NCBI GenBank assembly: GCA_027366675.1
Contig: DAHXND010000133.1
Span: 1-34,330 of the forward strand
From: Acidimicrobiales bacterium
GTDB lineage: Bacteria; Actinomycetota; Acidimicrobiia; Acidimicrobiales; JAMCQF01
DNA length: 34,330 nucleotides
Direction of reading: 5' to 3'
Shown here piece after piece: positions 18,064 through 26,342 of this stretch. The position numbers and the translations under genes are program-made. How positions within the stretch are numbered: the stretch's first letter is position 1; every line of letters begins with the position of its first letter. The notes below the pieces were generated by a model. The model searched no databases. It was not told the origin of the DNA and was given only the letters and a program-made list of their open reading frames with translations.

Positions 18064-18870
18064 GTGGGAGAGCAGCCAGACATCGGCGATCTGCTTCGCT
18101 GGAGCGAGTCGCTGGCCGGCATCGCCCGCACAGGTCTCGGGTTCACGAAAAGCCTCTACGAGCAGGAGCGTTATGAAGAGGTGCTCAGGGTGGCTGCCGA
18201 TATCAGGGTCGCAGCCGATGAGCTCCAGTGGCGAAGCTCGGCTGGGACCCCGAGGCCGTCACAGCCCGCCTCGGGGGGTGTCTCCGGGAGCAGGGTCGGG
18301 CCGCCAGACGCCGGCAAGGGCGCGGCTGGCGGCACCCCCAGGGCGCGTGCAGCGAGCGGGCTCGTTCAGGAGTGGCTCCGGGGAGTGGGAGAGGGTGTTC
18401 CGGGGTACGTGACGCCGAAGGTCGCTGTCGGGGCAGCGGTTGGGAACGACGCAGGGGAGCTGCTTCTCGTGCGCCGCGCCGACTCCGGAGCCTGGCTGTA
18501 CCCTACGGGCTGGGCGGATGTCGGCTACTCGGCTGCGGAGATAGCAGTCAAGGAGGTGGCCGAGGAGACTGGCATGGAGGTGGAGCCGGTGCGCCTTATC
18601 GCCTTGCTGGATGGGCTGAGGCTCGGTTTCACTATGGTGCCGCTCTACTCGGTGGTGTTCCAGTGCAGGGTGACCGGGGGCTCACTGAAGCCGCACCCGC
18701 TCGAGTGCTCGGATGTGGGGTGGTTCGCCGAGGATGACCTGCCGGAGCCGCTGGCGGGAGCGGATCGCTGGCGGGAGCGGGTCTTCGCTGCTCTAAGAGG
18801 CGAGAGCGTGGAGATCCTCTTCGATACACCCCGGTCACCGCTATGGCGCGGCGACCCCGAAGCAGTCTGA
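18064..18870 (+). CDS. NUDIX hydrolase with N-terminal NUDIX-associated domain
   Basis: Nudix box region GWADVGYSAAEIAVKEVAEETGMEVEPVRLIAL. Confidence 0.9.
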   Translation: MGEQPDIGDLLRWSESLAGIARTGLGFTKSLYEQERYEEVLRVAADIRVAADELQWRSSAGTPRPSQPASGGVSGSRVGPPDAGKGAAGGTPRARAASGLVQEWLRGVGEGVPGYVTPKVAVGAAVGNDAGELLLVRRADSGAWLYPTGWADVGYSAAEIAVKEVAEETGMEVEPVRLIALLDGLRLGFTMVPLYSVVFQCRVTGGSLKPHPLECSDVGWFAEDDLPEPLAGADRWRERVFAALRGESVEILFDTPRSPLWRGDPEAV

Positions 18871-18904
18871 GCCTCCAGGCAGCGAAAGATCGTGCTGTGA
18901 GTGG

Positions 18905-18975
18905 CCTGGCGCTCCAGATGTCCCTGGCGCTCCAGAAGTCGTAGCGCAGATCGGCTCTGGGCGGATCAGCTCTGG
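18905..18975. repeat. Two adjacent tandem duplications (18 bp x2, 15 bp x2), the latter covering the PAC2-gene stop
   Basis: cctggcgctccagatgtc/cctggcgctccagaagtc 18905-18940 (17/18); gcagatcggctctgg/gcggatcagctctgg 18946-18975 (13/15). Confidence 0.88.
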
Positions 18976-19853
18976 TCGCGCAGGTACTCCTCGGCCTCTT
19001 CCGCCAGGCGATCAGCCGAGATGTCAGCCGGGTCCACTATGAGCTGGCCATGATCGGCCTCCTCGGGGTCCTCTTCCTCGGCCTCCAGGTGAGCTACGTA
19101 GGCGGCCGCGTCGTCGTCAGCGGCCACGAGCTCGTCTATCTTCCGCTCGTACTCCTCTACCGCGAGCACCAGATCGGACGTGTCGACAGGTACGCCTACA
19201 AGGCCACCGATCTGCTGGACCAGCGCCTGGGTGGCCTTCGGCGAAGGAGCTTGCGCTACATAGTGCGGGACGCTTGCCCACAGCGATATGGAAGGGACCT
19301 GATGAGCTGCGAGTGACTCGTGCAGCACCCCCACTATCCCGGTAGGTCCCTGGTAGCGGTTCTGGCGAAGGCCCAGGCGGCGCGCGAGACCTGGATCGGC
19401 GGCACTGGCACTCACCCGTACCGGACGGCGGTGAGGAACGTCTGCGAGTAGCGCTCCGATGCTGAGAACCAGGCTTACCTTCAGCTCCTTCACCACGGCC
19501 AGCACCTGCTCGCTAAAGGTTCGCCAGCGAAGCTGCGGTTCCGTGCCATTCAGGAGAACGACGTGGCGCCCGGTCCTCGAGCCCTCGGGTCTCGCTATGC
19601 CGGCCTCGAAGACATTCGAGGGCCATTGGATGGTTCGCGCCCCGCCCTTGCGCAGCTTCACCTCGGGTCGAGACTCTGTGAAGTCGAAGAACTCTTCCGG
19701 ATCGATGGTGGCGAACGGCCGTGTCTCCCAGGCAAGGCTCAGGTACCGGAGAGCGCCGGACGCAGCATCGCCAGCGTCGTTCCAGCCGCTGAAGGCCATT
19801 ATCAGGATAGGGGCGTCGAGTCGTGGTCGCCTTGACCAGTGCAGCTCCTCCAT
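18966..19853 (-). CDS. PAC2 family protein
   Basis: MEELHWSRRPRLDAPILIMAFSGWNDAGDAASGAL...LSIGALLADVPHRRPVRVSASA...GPTGIVGVLHESL. Start at 19853 inside ORF 18966..20153. Confidence 0.85.
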   Translation of the reverse strand: MEELHWSRRPRLDAPILIMAFSGWNDAGDAASGALRYLSLAWETRPFATIDPEEFFDFTESRPEVKLRKGGARTIQWPSNVFEAGIARPEGSRTGRHVVLLNGTEPQLRWRTFSEQVLAVVKELKVSLVLSIGALLADVPHRRPVRVSASAADPGLARRLGLRQNRYQGPTGIVGVLHESLAAHQVPSISLWASVPHYVAQAPSPKATQALVQQIGGLVGVPVDTSDLVLAVEEYERKIDELVAADDDAAAYVAHLEAEEEDPEEADHGQLIVDPADISADRLAEEAEEYLRDQS

Positions 19854-19916
19854 ACCCACCACCGTAGTGACTCGGACGGCCCGGCAGGTCTCCAGGGCCG
19901 GAGCGAGGTGACTTTG

Positions 19917-19934
19917 CCGGCCCGGAAGGGCCGG
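19917..19934. terminator. Hairpin downstream of relE, candidate terminator
   Basis: CCGGCCC-GGAA-GGGCCGG, 7-bp perfect stem. Confidence 0.5.
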
Positions 19935-19953
19935 GGTCGCTGGCGCGGTTTCG

Positions 19954-20214
19954 CTAACGCTCATAGATCTCGCGTCGATGGCCCATGCGGAGGACGAGGA
20001 CAACGAGCTCGCTGTCGTGGATCTCGTAGACGATCCGGTAGGTGCCGGTGCGGACCCGCCACTCGCCCGAGCCGCCGACGAGCTGGGTTGCGGCTGGCGG
20101 CCGGGGCTCGACAGCAAGCAGCTCGATGGCAGCTTGGACACGTCGCCTTGCATCGGGGTCGAACTTGCGGAGCTGGCGCGCGGCTGAGGGCGCCAAGGTG
20201 ACCGTGTAGGTCAT
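19954..20214 (-). CDS. RelE/ParE-superfamily toxin
   Basis: YTVTLAPSAARQLRKFDPDARRRVQAAIELL...GEWRVRTGTYRIVYEIHDSELVVLVLRMGHRREIYER. Confidence 0.92.
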   Translation of the reverse strand: MTYTVTLAPSAARQLRKFDPDARRRVQAAIELLAVEPRPPAATQLVGGSGEWRVRTGTYRIVYEIHDSELVVLVLRMGHRREIYER

Positions 20215-20504
20215 GCCAGGCCGAGATCGACCTTGACCTGCTCCCAGGGGATCGGCGTCCCGCCGGTGGCTTGCATCTCGGCGCGAGCCGCTTCGGCGGC
20301 TCGAATGTCTGCCATGTCTTCGGCCAGCTCCAAGATGGCGTCGAGATCGTCGGCGTCGATCACGGCCGCCACCCGACGGCCGCGTCGGGCCAGGTAAACC
20401 GGCGTGTGCTCGGCGCGGACACGATCAATGAGCTCCGCCAATTGCTGGCGTGCCTCTGATACGGGGATGACTGCTGATACGGGGAGGACTGGGGAAGAGG
20501 ACAT
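20211..20504 (-). CDS. Phd/YefM-type antitoxin
   Basis: IPVSEARQQLAELIDRVRAEHTPVYLARRGRRVAAVIDADDLDAILEL; ATGA overlap with toxin; ATG at 20504. Confidence 0.9.
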   Translation of the reverse strand: MSSSPVLPVSAVIPVSEARQQLAELIDRVRAEHTPVYLARRGRRVAAVIDADDLDAILELAEDMADIRAAEAARAEMQATGGTPIPWEQVKVDLGLA

Positions 20505-20513
20505 GTACAAAGC

Positions 20514-20537
20514 GTACCACGCACCAGCGTGACGTAC
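20514..20537. promoter_or_regulatory. Imperfect palindrome overlapping the toxin-antitoxin promoter, candidate autoregulatory operator
   Basis: GTACCACGC-acca-GCGTGacGTAC, immediately upstream of a TACGCT hexamer and the antitoxin ATG. Confidence 0.6.
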
Positions 20538-20625
20538 AACAGGTGACGGATCGTTGAATAGTGCCTGCGGCCCGAGCGCCTATCCATCCCGGCCCATTAG
20601 GGTCAGGGTTTCCGGCGCGATCCCG

Positions 20626-21168
20626 CTAACGCTCGAAGGACCAGCGGTAGACGTTCGTCTCCCTTGCCACGAACCCCATGTCCCTGTAGAGGCGGTTCGC
20701 GGCCTCGCGGCTGGGTCTCGATGTCAGGTCCACGGTGCCGGCACCGAGCCTCCTGGCTTCGTCCAGCGCCGCCTGGACCAGAGCCCGACCTATCCCCTGA
20801 CCCCTGGCCTGTGCCAGGACAACCACGTCCTCTATCCATGCGCGAGTGCCAGAGGGTATGGGGAAGATTGCCAGGGTGCACATGCCCACGATGGCACTCC
20901 CCCGGGCCCCTCCGGCGTCCCCGCCAGGTTCAGCGCTACCAGCCACTGCTGTCCTGGCGCTGTCCTTCGCGGCGCGTGCCTCGATCGATCCGGGAAGCTC
21001 GCGAGCCACGAAGAGGGTGGTAGCCGGATGGGAAAGGATTGCCGAAAGCTCTTCGGCTCTCAACTCGACCGCCCTGGAAGACAGCTCTCCCAGGAGAGCC
21101 GAGATCTGCGGCGCCAGGCCGCCATCGTCGTCGCTGCCGAGAATCTGAATGGCCAGAGGGCGTCTCAC
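20626..21168 (-). CDS. GNAT family N-acetyltransferase
   Basis: AWIEDVVVLAQARGQGIGRALVQAALDEARRLGAGTVDLTSRPSREAANRLYRDMGF. GAGGAGG SD before GTG at 21168; ORF extends to 21282. Confidence 0.85.
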   Translation of the reverse strand: MRRPLAIQILGSDDDGGLAPQISALLGELSSRAVELRAEELSAILSHPATTLFVARELPGSIEARAAKDSARTAVAGSAEPGGDAGGARGSAIVGMCTLAIFPIPSGTRAWIEDVVVLAQARGQGIGRALVQAALDEARRLGAGTVDLTSRPSREAANRLYRDMGFVARETNVYRWSFER

Positions 21169-21399
21169 CCGTGCCTCCTCACATGGGAAGCGTACAGGAA
21201 CCATGGCGCTCGGACCGGTAGCGGTCGAGCCGTTAGGATCGGTACGCGCGCGAGCTCGCCGTCGCGGGGCAGTAGCATCCACCAGAGGATCTGGAATATG
21301 GCACGGAGGGTGTTCCTGGCTAGCACTGTGGGAGGTGTGAGCAGCTAGCTCCAGGAAAGGCTACGTGCCAGGAACAACCACAGGACAGGAGGGCCACAG

Positions 21400-22668
21400 A
21401 TGGCCGAGAGCATAACGATTACCGACAACAGGAACGGCGAGTCCATCGAGATCCCCATAGATCACGGTGGGATCTCGGCCACCTCTTGGGAGAAGCTGCT
21501 GCCAGGTATCTGGTTCTACGATCCCGGGTTCGTCTCGACGGCGGCCTGCGAGAGCTCGATCACCTACCTGGACGGGGAGGCGGGGATCCTGCGATACCGC
21601 GGCTACCCGATCGAGGAGCTGGCGGAGAAGTCCACATACCTGGAGGTGGCCTACCTCCTGCTGAACGGCGAGCTGCCTACGCCGAGCGAGTTCGAGACAT
21701 GGCGCCAGGAGATCACCTACCACACCTTCATCCACGAGAACGTCCGGAAGCGCTTTCTCGAAGGGTTCCATTACGATGCGCATCCCATGGGGATGCTCGT
21801 CTCAGCGGTAGCGGCCCTATCGACCTTCTACCTCGATGCGAAGGAGATATTCGACCCGGAGGCCCGCCACAAGCAGATCGTTCGCCTGATAGCCAAGATG
21901 CCTACGCTCGCAGCAGCGACTCACCGCTTCAGCGTCGGTATGCCGTTCGTCTATCCTGACAACTCTCTCGGGTTCACCGAGAACTTCCTCTCCATGATGT
22001 GGAAGGTAGCAGAGCCTCACTTCGAGGCAGATCCCGTGCTTGCCCGGGCACTCGATGTCCTGTTCATCTTGCACGCCGATCACGAGCAGAACTGCTCCAC
22101 CACTGCGATGCGGGTGGTTGGCTCGTCACACGCTGACCCGTACTCAGCGTGTGCGGCGGCCTGCGCTGCTCTCTACGGGCCTCGTCACGGAGGCGCGAAC
22201 GAGGCCGTGATAAAGATGCTCACTCAGATCGGATCCTTCGATAACGTGCCTGGCTTCATAGCATCGGTGAAAGAGGGGAAGACCCTGCTGCAGGGCTTCG
22301 GCCATCGCGTGTACAAGAACTACGATCCGAGAGCGAAGATCATAAAGCGCACCGCTGACGAGGTGTTCGCCGTGACCGGCAGGAACCCGCTGCTCGACAT
22401 CGCACTGAAGCTGGAGGAGATCGCGCTGCAGGACGAGTACTTCACCTCGCGGCGGCTCTATCCGAATGTGGACTTCTACTCGGGGATCATCTACCAGGCC
22501 ATGGGCTTTCCCCTGGAGATGTTTCCCGTATTGTTCGCGATCCCTCGAACCTCTGGATGGCTCGCTCACTGGGTGGAGCTCCTGGATCAGGACCAGAAGA
22601 TAGCGCGCCCTCGGCAGCTCTACAACGGGGCCGAGAAGCGCGACTACGTGGCTATGTCCAGGCGCTGA
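21400..22668 (+). CDS. gltA: Citrate synthase
   Basis: GYPIEELAEKSTYLEVAYLLLNGELP, LHADHEQNCSTTAMRVVGSS, GPRHGGANEAVIKML, GFGHRVYKNYDPRA; SD GGAGGG. Confidence 0.97.
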   Translation: MAESITITDNRNGESIEIPIDHGGISATSWEKLLPGIWFYDPGFVSTAACESSITYLDGEAGILRYRGYPIEELAEKSTYLEVAYLLLNGELPTPSEFETWRQEITYHTFIHENVRKRFLEGFHYDAHPMGMLVSAVAALSTFYLDAKEIFDPEARHKQIVRLIAKMPTLAAATHRFSVGMPFVYPDNSLGFTENFLSMMWKVAEPHFEADPVLARALDVLFILHADHEQNCSTTAMRVVGSSHADPYSACAAACAALYGPRHGGANEAVIKMLTQIGSFDNVPGFIASVKEGKTLLQGFGHRVYKNYDPRAKIIKRTADEVFAVTGRNPLLDIALKLEEIALQDEYFTSRRLYPNVDFYSGIIYQAMGFPLEMFPVLFAIPRTSGWLAHWVELLDQDQKIARPRQLYNGAEKRDYVAMSRR

Positions 22669-22691
22669 GCAGCGTCCAGGCGCTGAGCAGC
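22656..22691. repeat. Perfect 18-bp tandem duplication including the gltA stop codon
   Basis: gtccaggcgctgagcagc x2 (22656-22673, 22674-22691). Confidence 0.97.
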
Positions 22692-22697
22692 TCGAAC

Positions 22698-23558
22698 CTA
22701 GGTGTCGGGACGGTTCTTGTAGCGCACCAGGCCTTCTTGGGCAAGGGAGACGGCGAGAATGCCATCACGGGTGAACAGGCTTCCCCGGGCCAATCCCCTC
22801 GCCCCGTAGGCTGCCGGGCTGTCCTGGTCGAAGAGGAGCCACTCGTCAGCGCGTACCGGGCGATGGAACCACATGCAGTGATCGAGGCTCGCTCCCATGA
22901 AAGACGGGTCGTCCCAGTGGATCCCGTGTGGCAGGAGAATCGAGTCGAACAAAGTCATGTCCGACGCATAGGTTATGACGCAGGCATGCAGCAGCGGATC
23001 GTCCGCCAGCGCGCCTGCTGCCCTGATCCACAGTCGCTGGTGCGGGCTGCGCGGCTCGCCGGTCCGGTGCCACGGGAGCTCTCCCATGTACTTGAACTCG
23101 ATCGGCCGCGGGCGGGTGAGGAACTCCCTGAGCTCCGCCGGTACCGGCTCCAGGCGTTCGCGTAGCGACGGCAAGGTATCGGGGTCGGGAACGTCCGGCA
23201 TGGGAAGCTGGTGCTCCAAGCCTTCTTCGGGTACGTGGAAGGAGGTGGATAGGTTGAAGATGGCGAGCCCGTGCTGGATCGCCACGACGCGCCGTGTGGT
23301 GAAAGAGCGCCCGTCTCGAATCCTGTCCACCTCGTAGAGGATGGGGACGGTCGGATCGCCCGCGCGCAGGAAGTACGCGTGGAGGGAGTGCACCAATCCC
23401 TTATCTACGGTGCGCCCTGCCGCCATGAGGGCCTGTGCCGCTACCTGCCCTCCGAAGACTCGCTGGCGCGTCTCGTCCGGGCTGAGCCCCCTGAAGATGT
23501 TGACCTCGATCGCTTCGAGATCCAGAAGCTCCAGCAAATCGTCGAGCGGGTCACCCAT
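22698..23558 (-). CDS. tesB: Acyl-CoA thioesterase II
   Basis: NIFRGLSPDETRQRVFGGQVAAQALMAAGRTV, VHSLHAYFLRAGDPTVPILYEVDRIRDGRSFTTRRVVAIQ, SLDHCMWFHRPVRADEWLLFDQDSP. Confidence 0.94.
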   Translation of the reverse strand: MGDPLDDLLELLDLEAIEVNIFRGLSPDETRQRVFGGQVAAQALMAAGRTVDKGLVHSLHAYFLRAGDPTVPILYEVDRIRDGRSFTTRRVVAIQHGLAIFNLSTSFHVPEEGLEHQLPMPDVPDPDTLPSLRERLEPVPAELREFLTRPRPIEFKYMGELPWHRTGEPRSPHQRLWIRAAGALADDPLLHACVITYASDMTLFDSILLPHGIHWDDPSFMGASLDHCMWFHRPVRADEWLLFDQDSPAAYGARGLARGSLFTRDGILAVSLAQEGLVRYKNRPDT

Positions 23559-23773
23559 GCCTCCATCCTGACAGGCTGGTTACACAGCCGCCCACTCGGG
23601 TGCTGGCAGTGAAGCGGTTAAAGCGTTGCGCATATGTGCCCTGGCGCAGCGGTACCGCCCCGATGGCCAGCCGCGATAGCGGGAGCGGCCAGCGTGTGAA
23701 GCAGAGAAGGCGCCCGTAGGGACTGGGTATGAGGCGCGAGCGCTAAATGTAGCCAAGCTGTAACATGGCAGGT

Positions 23774-24502
23774 ATGGCTCTGATCCCGGAGACCCGGAGT
23801 GCAAGCCGCCCCCGTTTCCGACGTGTGGCTGCGTTGGGTTCCACCACGACAGAGGATATGCCATGTGACGATGGTGCCGAGGCTCTCCCCCAGGGCCACC
23901 TCGGCCGCTTCCTAGCCTGGCTCCGTACGCCAACTGGGCAGAAGCTGCTCAAGTACGCAGCGGTCTCGGTCATCTCTACTGTCATAAGCCAGCTCGTGCT
24001 GTTCCTTTCCTACGGCGTCTTCGACATCTGGGCTGCCGTGTGGTGCAACGTCCTGGCAAACGTGTGCGCTGCTTTTCCCTCCTACTACCTGAACCGGTAC
24101 TGGGCATGGCAGAAGACAGGGAGGTCCCACCCGCTGAAGGAGCTGCTGCCGTTCTGGGTGGCGTCTTTCGCCGGCCTGGCGCTGTCGCTCGGGACGGTGG
24201 ACCTCGCTGCCAGCTTCGCTCACCAGCACCACCTGAGCCACCTCATCGCCTCGGTGATGGTGAACGGAGCGAACCTGTTCGCCTTCGGGATCCTGTGGAT
24301 CGGGAAGTTCCTCCTTTACAACCATGTTCTCTTCACGAAGCCAGGTGATGTTGCACCGGCTGGCGAGCGGTCGCCCGCCGATCTCGGGGAGCCGTGGAGC
24401 CCGAGCGAGCCCGTTGTGGCTGCGGGCTACAGTGGCGTGGGTGGACACATTCGATCTGCAGAAGTGTCAAGGAGCCCTGAGCCGGTCGAGGGAGCGCTTT
24501 AG
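23774..24502 (+). CDS. GtrA family membrane protein
   Basis: LLKYAAVSVISTVISQLVLFLSYGV...NVCAAFPSYYLNRYWAWQKTGRS; ATG at 23774 preferred over 23765. Confidence 0.85.
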   Translation: MALIPETRSASRPRFRRVAALGSTTTEDMPCDDGAEALPQGHLGRFLAWLRTPTGQKLLKYAAVSVISTVISQLVLFLSYGVFDIWAAVWCNVLANVCAAFPSYYLNRYWAWQKTGRSHPLKELLPFWVASFAGLALSLGTVDLAASFAHQHHLSHLIASVMVNGANLFAFGILWIGKFLLYNHVLFTKPGDVAPAGERSPADLGEPWSPSEPVVAAGYSGVGGHIRSAEVSRSPEPVEGAL

Positions 24503-25574
24503 GGCACCGGACCCTGAGGCTTACCAGTCGGCGCTCGCCTACCAGGGGCGCCTGACCAAGCCTCCCGGATCGCTCGGCCGTCTCGAGGCGCTCGGCGCAC
24601 GCCTGGCCGGTATATACGCTTCCATGCCGCCGGCTATGGCATCCCCGGCAGCGGTGGCTGTCTTCGCCGGCGATCATGGCGTCCTGGAGGAGGGCGTGAG
24701 CCCCTGGCCCGTCGAGGTAACGGGGCAGATGGTCAGGAACTTCGTGGCAGGCGGCGCAGCGATAAACGCATTCGCCCGCCAGGTGGGCGCGGGCGTGGTG
24801 GTGGTGGACGTGGGAGTCGCGACCCCGCTCGATGATCTGGATACATCCGGGAGCCTTGCTCGCCTGGACGCTTCCCGGCCGGTTTTCATCCCGGCCCGGG
24901 TTCGTCCGGGAACCGCCAACCTGGCACGTGAGGCGTCGATGACGGAAGCCGAAGCGTTGCAGGCGGTCGAGGTAGGGGCAGGGGTCGCGGAAGCGCTTGT
25001 CGGATCCGGCGCCCGCTGCCTGGCTACCGGCGACATGGGCATAGGGAACACGACGCCGGCAGCGGCCCTCGTAGGTGCCCTCTGCGGCGCAGATGCAGAG
25101 AGTGTCACCGGGCTCGGAACCGGGATCGACGACGATACCTGGCGCAGGAAGGTGGGCATAGTCGGTCGAGCTCTCGATCGGCTTCCCGTACCCGAGATGC
25201 GAACGCCTCTGGGCACTCTGGCTGAGGTCGGTGGGCTCGAGATAGCAGCCATCGCCGGTTACTGTGTCGCTGGGGCAAGCCTTTCAGTGCCGGTGATCTT
25301 GGATGGTGTCATAGCCCTGGCCGGGGCCCTGGTAGCGAGATCCCTGATGCCGGAGGCTGTGCCGTACTGGATAGCGGGCCATCGCTCGACCGAGCCAGGC
25401 GCCAGCCTGGCCATGGAGGAGCTGTCGCTCGAGCCGCTGCTCGATCTGGGTATGCGGCTCGGAGAGGGAACGGGTGCTTGCCTGGCGATCCCGTTGGTGC
25501 AGGCGGCCGCTCGTGTCCTGAACGAGATGGCTACGTTCGACTCGGCCGGGGTCGCGGAGAAGCCTGCCGGCTGA
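24441..25574 (+). CDS. cobT: Nicotinate-nucleotide--dimethylbenzimidazole phosphoribosyltransferase
   Basis: LTKPPGSLGRLEALGARLAGI, VFAGDHGVLEEGVSPWPVEVTGQMVRNFVAGGAAINAFARQ, GDMGIGNTTPAAALV, GHRSTEPGASLAMEEL. GTG at 24441 inside ORF 24324..25574. Confidence 0.94.
   Translation: MDTFDLQKCQGALSRSRERFRAPDPEAYQSALAYQGRLTKPPGSLGRLEALGARLAGIYASMPPAMASPAAVAVFAGDHGVLEEGVSPWPVEVTGQMVRNFVAGGAAINAFARQVGAGVVVVDVGVATPLDDLDTSGSLARLDASRPVFIPARVRPGTANLAREASMTEAEALQAVEVGAGVAEALVGSGARCLATGDMGIGNTTPAAALVGALCGADAESVTGLGTGIDDDTWRRKVGIVGRALDRLPVPEMRTPLGTLAEVGGLEIAAIAGYCVAGASLSVPVILDGVIALAGALVARSLMPEAVPYWIAGHRSTEPGASLAMEELSLEPLLDLGMRLGEGTGACLAIPLVQAAARVLNEMATFDSAGVAEKPAG
24475..24492. repeat. REP-like palindromic motif in the gtrA/cobT overlap
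   Basis: CCCTGAGCCGGTCGAGGG, resembles the widespread CCTGAGC-TTGTCGAAGG dispersed repeat; translated as SPEPVEG. Confidence 0.45.
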
Positions 25575-25613
25575 GCTGGACGTGGATCGCTGCGGCGCTG
25601 CGGCGGTGGGGGA

Positions 25614-25717
25614 CGGTGCTTAACTGCGGCGAGCAGCGTCGTCACAGGGCGGGGTGCTCATGGGGCGGTGCTTAACTGCGGCGAGCAGCGTCGTCACAGG
25701 GCGGAGTGCTCATGGGG
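25614..25717. repeat. 52-bp tandem duplication (51/52) downstream of cobT; second copy covers the fur stop
   Basis: cggtgcttaactgcggcgagcagcgtcgtcacagggcgg(g/a)gtgctcatgggg, copies 25614-25665 and 25666-25717. Confidence 0.96.
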
Positions 25718-26219
25718 CCTCGCTCGTCCCCTGGATCCGGACTGCTCGGCTCGGATCTGAGCTGAGCTGGTCGCTCTTCACCGGTGAGGAGGCGCAGGAC
25801 TCGCAGCGACCGAGCACGGCGAAGTGGAAAGGCTCGACTCGGAAATGGTAGCGCGACCAGGCACGCTCGGCTAGCTCCGCGAACCACTCCCGGGGCATCT
25901 CGATCTCGGTGCGGCAGCTCCGGCAGACGAGGTGGGTGTGAGCAGCGGGCGCGAGGTGGTAGCTGGCGGGGCCATGGCCCAGGTGGGCATGCACCACCAG
26001 CCCCATCTGCTCCAGCTCGTCGAGGTTCCGGTAGATGGTGGACCTGTTCGCGCTCGGCACGCTCGCCTGGACGATCCCGACGAGGCTGTCGGCGGTCTCG
26101 TGGCCTTCTGCCGAAACGAGAGCCTGCACAAGCACCTTCCTCACATGGGTGACGCGTCCCCTGCTGGCCCGGATCCGGTCGAGCATCCGCTCCACTGCTG
26201 GATCCAGCTCTTCGTCCAT
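25710..26219 (-). CDS. Fur family transcriptional regulator
   Basis: RVTHVRKVLVQALVSAEGHETADSLV...NRSTIYRNLDELEQMGLVVHAHLGHGPASYHL; zinc cysteines CRSC and CESC. Confidence 0.93.
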   Translation of the reverse strand: MDEELDPAVERMLDRIRASRGRVTHVRKVLVQALVSAEGHETADSLVGIVQASVPSANRSTIYRNLDELEQMGLVVHAHLGHGPASYHLAPAAHTHLVCRSCRTEIEMPREWFAELAERAWSRYHFRVEPFHFAVLGRCESCASSPVKSDQLSSDPSRAVRIQGTSEAP

Positions 26220-26265
26220 CCTCCCAGGCTAAGCGGCGGCGGCCGTGCTGTGGATGCGCTGGTCC

Positions 26266-26307
26266 GAACGGCAGGTCTGGAACGGCAGGTTTGGAACGGC
26301 AGGTTTG
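26266..26307. repeat. Three tandem 14-bp repeats upstream of the TauE gene
   Basis: gaacggcaggtctg / gaacggcaggtttg / gaacggcaggtttg. Confidence 0.95.
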
Positions 26308-26334
26308 CGAACTTTGTCCGTTTGTCCGTATAAT
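26305..26334 (+). promoter_or_regulatory. Promoter: -35 TTGCGA, 18-bp spacer, consensus -10 TATAAT
   Basis: TTGCGA 26305-26310, TATAAT 26329-26334, 8 nt before GTG at 26343. Confidence 0.75.
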
Positions 26335-26342
26335 TGCTTCCA

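Noticed and set aside
19853-20153. 100-aa N-terminal extension of the PAC2 ORF
   Set aside because: It is antisense to relE with low-complexity Ser/Ala; MEELHW at 19853 with an upstream TANNNT box is a better start.
22656-22691. Stop-codon readthrough or TGA recoding in gltA
   Set aside because: The second TGA is explained by an 18-bp duplication; there is no SECIS-like or other recoding signal, and the extension would be only five residues plus stop.
24250-24441. Cobalamin riboswitch upstream of cobT
   Set aside because: The upstream sequence is gtrA coding sequence, no B12-box-like core was recognised, and the likely leaderless start leaves no 5' UTR.
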